DNA from: an uncultured Lachnospiraceae bacterium | GTDB taxonomy: Bacteria > Bacillota > Clostridia > Lachnospirales > Lachnospiraceae | Assembly: GCA_902783095.1 (NCBI GenBank) | Contig: CACZPX010000052.1 | Location: 1-8,303, forward strand | Reading direction: 5' to 3' | Length of the DNA: 8,303 nt | Shown here: positions 1-6,457 of the stretch, in pieces | Numbering within the stretch: position 1 is the first letter of the stretch | Layout of the letters: each line of letters opens with the position of its first letter | Made by a program: the position numbers and the translations under genes | The notes under the pieces: model-generated | What the model was told of the DNA's origin: nothing | What the model saw: the letters and a program-made list of their open reading frames with translations, nothing else | Databases searched by the model: none

Positions 1-1
1 A

Positions 2-547
2 GGCCTGGCGGATCGTTTTATCAACGCCTATCCGCATGAGATGGACGGCGGCCGCCGCCAGCGTGTCGGCATTGCCCGCGCCCTGGCGCTGAACCCCAAG
101 TTCGTCGTCTGCGACGAGCCGGTCTCCGCACTGGACGTGTCCATCCAGGCACAGATCCTGAACCTGCTGATGGATATGCAGGATTCCATGGGTCTCACCT
201 ATTTGTTCATCACCCACGACCTTTCCGTCGTAAAGCATATCTCGGATGAGATCATGGTCATGTACCTGGGCAACTGCGTGGAGAAGGCCCCCAGCCGCGA
301 GCTGTTCGCCAATCCCATGCACCCCTACACCCAGTTCCTGCTGTCGGCTATCCCGATCCCGCGTGTGGGCGCTTCCAAGGGCCGCAAGCTGATCAAGGGC
401 GAGGTCTCCAACCCCATCGATCCGCCGGTCGGCTGCCGTTTCGCCAAGCGCTGCCCGTACGCCAAGGACGTCTGCACTTCCAAGAATTTCGATCTGCAGG
501 ACCAGGGCAACAACCACTCCGTCGCCTGCGCGCTGTTTGAGAAATAA
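2..547 (+). CDS. oppF: Oligopeptide/dipeptide ABC transporter ATP-binding protein, OppF/DppF type (5' partial)
   Basis: This is the cytoplasmic ATPase of a peptide importer; in the family it pairs with an OppD/DppD-type partner to power two permeases fed by a peptide-binding lipoprotein. The reading frame is open from base 2, so the start, Walker A and Q-loop lie upstream of the window. Visible in order are an ABC signature read as MDGGRRQR, the Walker B and D-loop segment (CDEPVSALDVS), the H-loop (FITHDLSVV), and the C-terminal oligopeptide-transporter extension (NPMHPYTQFLLSAIPIP). That extension carries four cysteines at 434, 452, 473 and 527, spaced CX5CX6CX17C, which resembles the [4Fe-4S] motif known from some OppD/DppD-like subunits. 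The wording around the H-loop (GLTYLFITHDLSVV, MYLG) favours OppF/DppF over OppD. The signature is unusual because the common LSGGQ is replaced by MDGGR. The gene is probably the last of its operon, since a terminator follows within about 30 nt. The family call is firm; the exact substrate is unknown. Confidence 0.93.
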   Translation, partial: GLADRFINAYPHEMDGGRRQRVGIARALALNPKFVVCDEPVSALDVSIQAQILNLLMDMQDSMGLTYLFITHDLSVVKHISDEIMVMYLGNCVEKAPSRELFANPMHPYTQFLLSAIPIPRVGASKGRKLIKGEVSNPIDPPVGCRFAKRCPYAKDVCTSKNFDLQDQGNNHSVACALFEK

Positions 548-573
548 GCGCAGGGCCGGAAACGATCAAAATG

Positions 574-620
574 GTCCGCGTATCCGCACTGAACACCGTG
601 CTGATGCGCGGACTTTTCTT
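574..620 (+). terminator. Intrinsic terminator after the peptide-transporter gene
   Basis: An 11-bp stem pairs GTCCGCGTATC (574-584) with GATGCGCGGAC (603-613), with one G-U wobble. After a single C/U mismatch it continues as a 4-bp inner stem (586-589 with 598-601) closing an 8-nt loop. TTTTCTT follows at 614-620, and AAAA lies just before the stem. This is a classic Rho-independent terminator. Only 23 nt separate the T-tract from the next start codon, so no full promoter fits between terminator and peptidase gene. The peptidases may depend on read-through or on a promoter overlapping the hairpin. Confidence 0.85.
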
Positions 621-632
621 AGAACAAAAAAC

Positions 633-638
633 AGGAGG
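633..638 (+). promoter_or_regulatory. Ribosome binding site of the first aminopeptidase P gene
   Basis: A perfect AGGAGG lies 5 nt before the ATG at 644. It fixes this start, and the downstream residues align with the N-terminus of the second paralogue. Confidence 0.85.
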
Positions 639-643
639 AAACC

Positions 644-2485
644 ATGGCAGCAGAGTATAACGGGAGACTGCGCGCGCTGCGCGCCGAGATGGCGGCACAG
701 GGCGTGGATCTTCTGATGGTGACCACGGAGGACGCCTATCTGGCGGAGTCCGCGGACGATTACTGGCGCACGCTGCGCTGGCTCACCGGTTTCGGCGGCA
801 CGCTTGCCTACGTACTGGTGACGCAGGAAAAGTGCGCGTTCTTTACCGACAGCCGCTACATTCTGATCGCGAAGCAGGTGGTGACGGCCGACGGCGTGGA
901 CTTTTACGACGTGACGCAGGTGGGCGCGGACCACTACATCGACTGGATCCGCACGGAGCTCGCCGCGGTGCCCAAGGCGTCGCCGGTGTTCGCGGTGGAC
1001 GGCCGCACCGTTACCCTTGGCAGGGGCCTCATCCTAAAAGAGACCGCCGAAAGCATTCCCGGAAAGAACGTCCGCTTTGTCACAGATCTGGACGTGATGG
1101 ATGCGGTCTGGACGGACCGCCCGCAGCCCAACTACCGGCAGATCTGGGAGCACGAATTAAAGTACGCCGGCGTCTCCCGCGTGGAAAAGCTGGCGCAGGT
1201 GCGCGCGGAACTGAAAAAGCGCGGCGCCGACACCTTTATTGTGGGGACCATGGAGGGCGTGGTGTGGCTGACCAATCTGCGCGGCCACGACCTGAAAAAC
1301 CCGCTGTTCATGTCCCATGCGCTGGTCACGCCGGACCGCGCGGTGCTGTTTGCCAAGATCGAGCGCATCGACGCGCCGCTGCAGGAAAAACTGCGTGCGG
1401 ACGGCTGGGAACTGCGGGATATCGACGAGGCCCTTACCGTCGTATCCCAGCTGCCGGAGGCGTCCGTGCTGTATTACGATCCCTTCCGCATGAACTACGG
1501 CCTGTACGGCGCGGTGCCGGAAAAGGTCCGCCGCGTGGAGGGCTTCGACATCGTCAACGACCTGAAGGCCATCAAAAACCCCGTGGAGATCGAAAACCTG
1601 AAGAAGACCAGCCTGTACGAAGGGGCGTCCATCTTCAAGTTTATCAACTATCTCAAAACGCACGCGGCCGATGAGGATCTGGACGAGTGGATGGCGTTTG
1701 ATATCCTGCGGGAGTACCGGAAGCAGTGCCCGGAATTCATTCAGGACCTGGAACCCTACCAGCCGGTGATCGCCTACATGGACACGGCCGCGGGGCCGCA
1801 TTACCGCGCCACGCCGGAGAACAACCGGAAGATCAAACCGTCCGGCATCATTCTGATGGACATCGTGGCCCATTATTTCGGCGGCACCACGGACATCACC
1901 CGCACGGCGTACCTGGGACCCTGCGCCTACGACGCGCAGATCCGGCACGACTATACAGTGGTCTTTAACGCCCTGTACGCCGCCATGATGCAGGTGATCC
2001 GCGAGGGGGCGGACGGCGCCTATATCGACAGCGTGCCGCGGACCATCATCTGGAACGAGCACCTGCAGTACGGCTACGGGACCGGCCACGGCATCGGTTA
2101 CTGCAACGCCGTGCACGAGGGACCGCAGTTTATCGCGGAGCCGTCCTACAAAAAGGAATGGGCCTTCTGTTTCCTGCCGTTAAAGCCCGGCGTGGTGACG
2201 TCCATGGAGCCCGGCATCTACAAGCCCGGCAAGTACGGCATCCGTCTGGAAAACGACCTGGTGATCGTGCCAGACTGCGAAAACGAGTTCGGGACCTGGC
2301 TGAAATTCGACAACCTGACCTTTGTGCCGTTTGAGCGCGAGCTGTTGGACCCGGAACTTCTGACCAAAAAGCAGATCGACTGGATCAACGCCTACCACAT
2401 GGAATGCCGCGAGAAGCTGGCGCCGTTTATGAACGAAGAGGAACTGGCCGCCCTGGTGGCCGCGACGGAACCGCTGGCCTTCTGA
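644..2485 (+). CDS. Aminopeptidase P family protein (Xaa-Pro aminopeptidase, M24), copy 1
   Basis: This is a predicted cytosolic metallopeptidase that removes an N-terminal residue preceding proline, finishing the breakdown of imported peptides. At 613 residues it matches the long three-domain class (like human XPNPEP1) rather than the shorter E. coli PepP. The N-terminal creatinase-like domain shows TGFGG (48-52) and FFTDSRY (66-72). A second creatinase-like domain follows, then the pita-bread M24 domain from about residue 310, and an M24 C-terminal extension from about 550. All five expected metal ligands are present: D406 and D417 (11 apart, in GGTTDITRT), H482 (GTGHG), E522 and E536 (14 apart). 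The accessory histidines H386 (GPHY) and H491 (VHEGP) are also in place. There is no signal peptide or membrane segment. The start is fixed by AGGAGG 5 nt upstream. It sits after a peptide-importer gene and before a paralogue. Its exact specificity, strict Xaa-Pro or broader, cannot be read from the sequence. Confidence 0.93.
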   Translation: MAAEYNGRLRALRAEMAAQGVDLLMVTTEDAYLAESADDYWRTLRWLTGFGGTLAYVLVTQEKCAFFTDSRYILIAKQVVTADGVDFYDVTQVGADHYIDWIRTELAAVPKASPVFAVDGRTVTLGRGLILKETAESIPGKNVRFVTDLDVMDAVWTDRPQPNYRQIWEHELKYAGVSRVEKLAQVRAELKKRGADTFIVGTMEGVVWLTNLRGHDLKNPLFMSHALVTPDRAVLFAKIERIDAPLQEKLRADGWELRDIDEALTVVSQLPEASVLYYDPFRMNYGLYGAVPEKVRRVEGFDIVNDLKAIKNPVEIENLKKTSLYEGASIFKFINYLKTHAADEDLDEWMAFDILREYRKQCPEFIQDLEPYQPVIAYMDTAAGPHYRATPENNRKIKPSGIILMDIVAHYFGGTTDITRTAYLGPCAYDAQIRHDYTVVFNALYAAMMQVIREGADGAYIDSVPRTIIWNEHLQYGYGTGHGIGYCNAVHEGPQFIAEPSYKKEWAFCFLPLKPGVVTSMEPGIYKPGKYGIRLENDLVIVPDCENEFGTWLKFDNLTFVPFERELLDPELLTKKQIDWINAYHMECREKLAPFMNEEELAALVAATEPLAF

Positions 2486-2530
2486 CCGTTCCGGACGCAG
2501 AGAGCATTTACAGACCATGCGGGATGGCTG

Positions 2531-2554
2531 CCCGCCGGCAAAAAAGCCGGCGGG
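2531..2554 (+). other. GC-only intercistronic hairpin between the two peptidase genes
   Basis: CCCGCCGGC (2531-2539) and GCCGGCGGG (2546-2554) form a perfect 9-bp, all-GC stem around an AAAAAA loop. No T-tract follows, so it does not look like an intrinsic terminator. It lies 45 nt after the first peptidase stop and 29 nt before the second start. A role in mRNA processing, stability or differential expression of the two genes is an inference. Confidence 0.7.
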
Positions 2555-2572
2555 GACATACCGTGAAAAGAC

Positions 2573-2577
2573 AGGAG
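2573..2577 (+). promoter_or_regulatory. Ribosome binding site that decides the start of the second aminopeptidase P gene
   Basis: AGGAG lies 6 nt before the ATG at 2584. The frame is open further upstream, to an ATG at 2404 inside the preceding gene and a GTG at 2563. The ATG at 2584 is the start that matches the N-terminus of the first paralogue (MTDNEKRLAALRA against MAAEYNGRLRALRA). The 60 extra codons upstream read as translated intergenic sequence. Confidence 0.82.
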
Positions 2578-2583
2578 TACAAT

Positions 2584-4416
2584 ATGACGGACAACGAAAA
2601 AAGACTGGCTGCGCTGCGGGCGCAGATGATCAAAGACGACGTGGATATGGTGCTGGTGACCACGGAGGACGCCTATCTGGCGGAGTCCGCGGACGATTAC
2701 TGGCGGGGCCTGCGCTGGCTGACCGGCTTTGGCGGCACGCTCGGCTACGCGCTGATCACACAGAAAAAGTTCGCCTTCTTTGCGGACGCACGCTACGTGA
2801 TCAAGGCGCGCCACGACGTGAAGATCGCCGAGATGGAGCTCTTTGACGTGACAAAGGTGGGCGCGGACTACTATCTGGACTGGATCAGCGAACAGCTTGC
2901 GGCGCTGGGCAAAAAGGATGTGGTCTTTGCCGTGGACGGCAGGACCATCACCACCTCGCGCGGGCTGCTCATCAAGGACAAACTGGACGGCATGCAGGGC
3001 CTTTCCTGCACCTTCCGGGCCGACCTGGACCCGGTGGGCGCCGTGTGGACGGACCGCCCCGCGCCCAACTACCGGCCCATCTGGGAGCACGAGCTGAAAT
3101 ACACCGGTCTGGACCGCGCGCAGAAACTGGCGCAGGTGCGGGAAGAACTGACGAAGGCCGGCGCCAACGCCTTTATCGTGGGCACCATGGAGGGCGTGGT
3201 CTGGCTTACCAACCTGCGCGGAAACGATCTGGTGAATCCGCTGTTCATGTCGCACGCGCTGGTGACCATGGATACGGCCAAGCTGTTTGCGAAGATCGGG
3301 CGGATCCCGGCCGACCTGCAGGAAAAGGTGAAGGCGGACGGCTGGGAGCTCTGCGACATCGACACCGCGGCGGCGGAAGTGGCCAAGCTCCCGGCGGATA
3401 CGGTGCTGTTCTATGACAGATACCGCATGAACTACCGCCTGTTTGACGCGGTGCCGGCCGGCACCAGAAAGATCGAAGGCTTTGACATCGTCAACGACCT
3501 GAAGGCGGTCAAAAACCCGGTGGAGATCGAGAACATGCGGCATACCGGCATCATCGAAGCCGCGAGCCTGTTCAAGTTCTTCCACTATGTGAAGACCCAC
3601 GCGGCGGACGGGAGCATCAACGAACTGAACGCCGTGGAGATCCTGCGCAAATACCGCAGCGAGCATCCGGAATACATAGAGACCGGCTATCCGCTGATGG
3701 CCGCCTACATGGAAAACGCGGCCGGGCCGCACTACAACGCTTCGCCGGAGGACTACAAGACCGCAAAGGCGGAGGGCGTGATGCTCTTTGACTGCATGGG
3801 GCACTACTACGGCGGCACCGTGGACACTACGCGTACCATCTACCTGGGGCCGTGCAGCCGCGACGCGGAATTAAAGCACGACTATACGCTCACCTTCCTG
3901 TCGCTGTACGCCGCCATGACGCAGATTTTGCGCGAGGGCTGCGACGGCGCGTATCTGGACAGCGTGGCGCGCACGGTGATGTGGAACGAACACCTGCAGT
4001 ACGGCTACGGCACCGGCCACGGTGTGGGCTACTGCATCGTGGTGCACGAGGGGCCGCAGTTTATGGCGGAGCCCAGCTATAAAAAGGAGTGGGCCTTCTG
4101 CTGGCTTCCCATGAAGCCCGGCAACGTGATGGCCATAGAGCCCGGCGTGTACAAGGAGGGCCGATACGGCATCCGCCTGGAGAACAACCTGGTGCTGGTG
4201 GACGACTGCGAAAACGAGTTCGGCAGATGGTACCGCTTTGAGAACCTGACGCCCATCCCCTTCGAGCGCGAGCTGCTGGATACCGACATGCTCACCGGAA
4301 AGCAGATCGCCTGGCTGAACGACTACCACGCAAAGTGCCTGGAACTGCTGGCGCCGTACATGGACGAAGAGCAGCTGGCCGCCTTAAAGGAGGCGACCGC
4401 GCCCATCAGCCGGTAA
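2584..4416 (+). CDS. Aminopeptidase P family protein (Xaa-Pro aminopeptidase, M24), copy 2
   Basis: This is a tandem paralogue of the preceding gene, 610 residues, with the same three-domain plan: a creatinase-like N-domain with TGFGG at 47-51, a second creatinase-like domain, the M24 catalytic domain, and the M24 C-terminal extension. The dinuclear metal site is intact, with D403 and D414 (in GGTVDTTRT), H479 (GTGHG), E519 and E533. H383 (GPHY) and H488 (VHEGP) are also present. By eye the two proteins are about 60% identical and collinear. Copy 2 has two residues fewer just before the GPHY histidine and one fewer at the N-terminus. A 52-nt stretch near the start is identical in both genes at the DNA level. 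Both catalytic sites look functional, so this is a working pair rather than a gene and a relic. Different peptide-length or P1 preferences are possible but unproven. It is probably cotranscribed with copy 1, from which it is separated by 98 nt. Confidence 0.92.
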   Translation: MTDNEKRLAALRAQMIKDDVDMVLVTTEDAYLAESADDYWRGLRWLTGFGGTLGYALITQKKFAFFADARYVIKARHDVKIAEMELFDVTKVGADYYLDWISEQLAALGKKDVVFAVDGRTITTSRGLLIKDKLDGMQGLSCTFRADLDPVGAVWTDRPAPNYRPIWEHELKYTGLDRAQKLAQVREELTKAGANAFIVGTMEGVVWLTNLRGNDLVNPLFMSHALVTMDTAKLFAKIGRIPADLQEKVKADGWELCDIDTAAAEVAKLPADTVLFYDRYRMNYRLFDAVPAGTRKIEGFDIVNDLKAVKNPVEIENMRHTGIIEAASLFKFFHYVKTHAADGSINELNAVEILRKYRSEHPEYIETGYPLMAAYMENAAGPHYNASPEDYKTAKAEGVMLFDCMGHYYGGTVDTTRTIYLGPCSRDAELKHDYTLTFLSLYAAMTQILREGCDGAYLDSVARTVMWNEHLQYGYGTGHGVGYCIVVHEGPQFMAEPSYKKEWAFCWLPMKPGNVMAIEPGVYKEGRYGIRLENNLVLVDDCENEFGRWYRFENLTPIPFERELLDTDMLTGKQIAWLNDYHAKCLELLAPYMDEEQLAALKEATAPISR

Positions 4417-4418
4417 GC

Positions 4419-4446
4419 TGTCATCCTGAGCGCAGTCGAAGGATCT
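4419..4446 (+). repeat. Short interspersed repeat, copy 1 (one-unit form, forward)
   Basis: This 28-nt element starts TGTCATCCT and ends CGAAGGATCT, with a single central 9-nt unit GAGCGCAGT. It begins 2 nt after the second peptidase stop. GCGCAG (4430-4435) can pair with CTGCGC (4445-4450) around a 9-nt loop. No T-tract follows, so it is not a convincing terminator. Three other copies in the window share the same left end. Confidence 0.85.
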
Positions 4447-4467
4447 GCGCAGCGGTAACCCACAACC

Positions 4468-4513
4468 TGTCATCCTGAGCGCAGTGCGCGCAGCGAACGG
4501 AGTCGAAGGATCT
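4468..4513 (+). repeat. Short interspersed repeat, copy 2 (three-unit form, forward)
   Basis: This is a 46-nt copy with the same TGTCATCCT and CGAAGGATCT ends as copy 1. Three central 9-nt units (GAGCGCAGT, GCGCGCAGC, GAACGGAGT) replace the single unit there. It ends only 4 nt before the acnX start codon, and its AAGGA serves as that gene's likely Shine-Dalgarno sequence. Confidence 0.87.
4506..4510 (+). promoter_or_regulatory. acnX ribosome binding site lying inside the repeat
   Basis: AAGGA lies 7 nt before the ATG at 4518 and 10 nt before a second ATG at 4521. These bases belong to the conserved right end of the interspersed repeat, so the repeat appears to provide translation initiation for acnX. 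No other purine-rich stretch at suitable spacing is visible. Confidence 0.7.
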
Positions 4514-4517
4514 GATC

Positions 4518-6362
4518 ATGATGCATCTGACAAAAGAAGAGCAAACCATACTGGCCGGCGCAGCCGGCGAAGGCCTGCGCACCGCGCTGGAGACCGTGGT
4601 GCGGATGGGCGAGCGCTACGGCGCAGAGCGCCTGCTGCCGGTCTCACGCGCCCATATCGACGCGGCGGCTTATACCACCGTCTGGGAGGCGGGCTCCGAC
4701 TTTGTCGAGTATCTGGCGGAGCACGGCGCCACGTGCGCGGTGCCGACGTCCATCAATCCCATATCGCGCGATATGGAGCACTGGGCGGCGCACGGCACCA
4801 CAGCCACCTTTGCGGCCAAGAGCGAACGCCTGGAGCGCGCCTATCTGAAAATGGGTGTAAAGCCCTCGTGGACCTGCGCGCCGTACCAGGGCGTGAACGT
4901 GCCGGCTTTTGGCGAGATCGTCAGCTGGTCGGAGTCCAACGCGGTCTGCTACGTAAATTCGGTACTGGGCGCGCGGGCAGAGCGGCTGCCGGACATGATG
5001 GATGTCTGCTGCGCCATGACCGGGCGCGTGCCGGCTTACGGCCGCTACCTGGAAAAAAACCGCAGGGGCGAGCTGCTCTTTACGCTGCAGGGCTTTGACG
5101 CAGACGCGTTCTGCGAACCGTCCCTTGCCGCGCTGCTTGGCTATTACGTGGGCGAGATCGCGGTCAGCCGCGTGCCGGTGATAGACGGTCTGCCCGGCCG
5201 CATCACGGCGGACGCCTTAAAGGCGCTCTGCGCGGCGGCGGCCTCCGGCGGCGCGGTCTCGCTGTTTCATCTGGTCGGCGTGACGCCGGAAGCGCCGGAC
5301 GTTTATGCGGCCTTCGGCCTGCTGGCGGGAGCGGCCATCCCGGCAGACGTCCCGCGTTATACCGTAACGCCGGCGGATCTTTCCGCGCTGCAGGCGCGCC
5401 TGAATACCGCAGACGGCAGGCACGCGGACCTGGTGGTGCTGGGCTGCCCGCACGCTTCCGCGGAAGAACTGCACCGGATCGCGGCATTGCTGGCCGGCAG
5501 AGCGGTTGCCGCCGGCACGGAGCTCTGGATCATGACCGACCGCGCAAACGCAGCGGCGGCGGATCAGAGCGGCGATCTGGCCGTTCTTAAGGCCGCAGGC
5601 GCGACCATCACGCGGGATACCTGCCTGATGGAGATGGACGAGGGGGACGGCCGCTTTTTCGGCAAAAACATGATCACCAACTCCGGCAAGGCGGTGCAGT
5701 ACGCGCCGGCGATCTGCGGGGTAAAGGGTATGATCGCGGATCTGGCGGCCTGTGTGGATGCGGCCGTGACCGGACAGCTGCCAACAATCGCAAACGGCGC
5801 GGATAGCAGCCGAGACGCGGCAATAAAAGAAGAGGAGACAGACCGCATCTGCACTGCCGGATCGGCAGAAGAACGCTGCCTTGCGGAAAGTGCGCCCGCT
5901 GCAGGCCCTGCAAGCGGGAACGCTTTGGCGGAGGACTCCCAGGCGGAGCCCGCCGTCATCCGGACCTTCGGGACGGTGGTGCCCGGCAGCGTATGCGCGC
6001 CCGCCCTGGTCTGCGATACGCCGCTCAGCTTCTGGGGCGGCGTGGACGTAAAGACCGGCCGGATCATCGACGTACACCATCCGGCCTGCGGGGAGACCCT
6101 CACGGGAAAGATCCTGTGCATCCCGTTTGACCGCGGTTCCTGTTCCGGCTCCGGCGTGATGCTGGAGATGCTCCGGCTGGGCACGGCGCCGGCGGGGCTC
6201 CTGTGCATCGAGGCCGAGCCCGTGCTGGCGCTGGCCCCGCTTATCGGGGAACGGCTGTACAAAAAGACGCTGCCCGTCAGAACGGTCGCGAAAGAAGACT
6301 ACGGCCGCCTGGCCGGCTGCGGGCAGATCCGGTTTGCGGAGGATGGGATCATTCTGGAGTAG
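4518..6362 (+). CDS. acnX: Aconitase X (AcnX), single-chain DUF521-DUF126 fusion; possible cis-3-hydroxy-L-proline dehydratase
   Basis: AcnX proteins are hydro-lyases of the aconitase superfamily. Characterised bacterial members dehydrate cis-3-hydroxy-L-proline to pyrroline-2-carboxylate, and archaeal two-subunit members dehydrate phosphomevalonate. Residues 1 to about 424 match the DUF521 catalytic part. They include SRAHIDAA, CAPYQGVNVPAFGE, a SxAVxYVNSVLGAR segment, GRVPAYGRYLEKNRRG, LGCPHAS and TNSGKAVQY. C120, C144, C310 and C369 sit in or near conserved motifs and are candidate iron-sulfur ligands. Residues from about 480 match the DUF126 swivel domain, with LSFWGGVD (503-510), VHHPACGETL and the serine-rich RGSCSGSG loop (539-546). 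Between them lies an unusual linker of about 54 residues rich in Ala, Glu and Ser. The length of 614 residues fits the fused type. The start is ATG 4518 or 4521; both leave the expected Lt-eE N-terminus. The family call is firm. The substrate is inferred, supported only loosely by the neighbouring peptide-import and Xaa-Pro peptidase genes. Confidence 0.88.
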   Translation: MMHLTKEEQTILAGAAGEGLRTALETVVRMGERYGAERLLPVSRAHIDAAAYTTVWEAGSDFVEYLAEHGATCAVPTSINPISRDMEHWAAHGTTATFAAKSERLERAYLKMGVKPSWTCAPYQGVNVPAFGEIVSWSESNAVCYVNSVLGARAERLPDMMDVCCAMTGRVPAYGRYLEKNRRGELLFTLQGFDADAFCEPSLAALLGYYVGEIAVSRVPVIDGLPGRITADALKALCAAAASGGAVSLFHLVGVTPEAPDVYAAFGLLAGAAIPADVPRYTVTPADLSALQARLNTADGRHADLVVLGCPHASAEELHRIAALLAGRAVAAGTELWIMTDRANAAAADQSGDLAVLKAAGATITRDTCLMEMDEGDGRFFGKNMITNSGKAVQYAPAICGVKGMIADLAACVDAAVTGQLPTIANGADSSRDAAIKEEETDRICTAGSAEERCLAESAPAAGPASGNALAEDSQAEPAVIRTFGTVVPGSVCAPALVCDTPLSFWGGVDVKTGRIIDVHHPACGETLTGKILCIPFDRGSCSGSGVMLEMLRLGTAPAGLLCIEAEPVLALAPLIGERLYKKTLPVRTVAKEDYGRLAGCGQIRFAEDGIILE

Positions 6363-6422
6363 AAAAAACGGAAGGGCCTGCGAAGAGACGGGTGAAAAGC
6401 AGCATAGAGACTGAGCAATAAA

Positions 6423-6457
6423 GAAGGATCCCTTGCCGGTGACGGAAGGGATCCTTC
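6423..6457. terminator. Hairpin between convergent acnX and glgA, probable bidirectional terminator
   Basis: GAAGGATCCCTT (6423-6434) pairs perfectly over 12 bp with AAGGGATCCTTC (6446-6457). After a bulged G, an inner CCG/CGG stem closes a GTGA tetraloop of GNRA type. It lies 60 nt after the acnX stop in the gap between two convergent genes, which suggests termination from both sides. Only a loose T-rich stretch follows, so it is not a textbook intrinsic terminator. Its right arm overlaps the end of repeat copy 3. Confidence 0.6.

Noticed and set aside
832..1674. 280-codon plus-strand frame overlapping peptidase copy 1
   Set aside because: It is Arg/Gly/Pro-rich out-of-frame translation of a conserved enzyme gene, with no motif and no ribosome binding site role.
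1157..2116. 319-codon open frame on the minus strand within peptidase copy 1
   Set aside because: It is a mirror of the same antisense frame seen over copy 2, produced by codon bias in homologous genes. No family is recognised.
2404..2583. 60-codon N-terminal extension of the second peptidase from an in-frame upstream ATG
   Set aside because: The extension lies inside the preceding gene and in the intergenic hairpin, lacks homology to the first paralogue, and a good ribosome binding site precedes the ATG at 2584.
2392..3804. 470-codon open frame on the minus strand opposite the peptidase genes
   Set aside because: It is antisense to two clear M24 genes, rich in His, Val, Arg and Gln as expected from reading GC-rich codons backwards, and has no recognisable motif.
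4430..4450. Terminator after peptidase copy 2
   Set aside because: The stem is only 6 bp and has no following T-tract. It is better explained as internal symmetry of the repeat and the bases after it.
4419..4513. The repeats before acnX as a CRISPR array
   Set aside because: There are only two adjacent copies of different lengths with a 21-nt gap. Inverted copies lie elsewhere and no cas gene is present.
5217..6080. 287-codon minus-strand frame under acnX
   Set aside because: It is the shadow of the acnX coding frame. Its composition is typical of antisense reading, and acnX itself is secure from conserved motifs.
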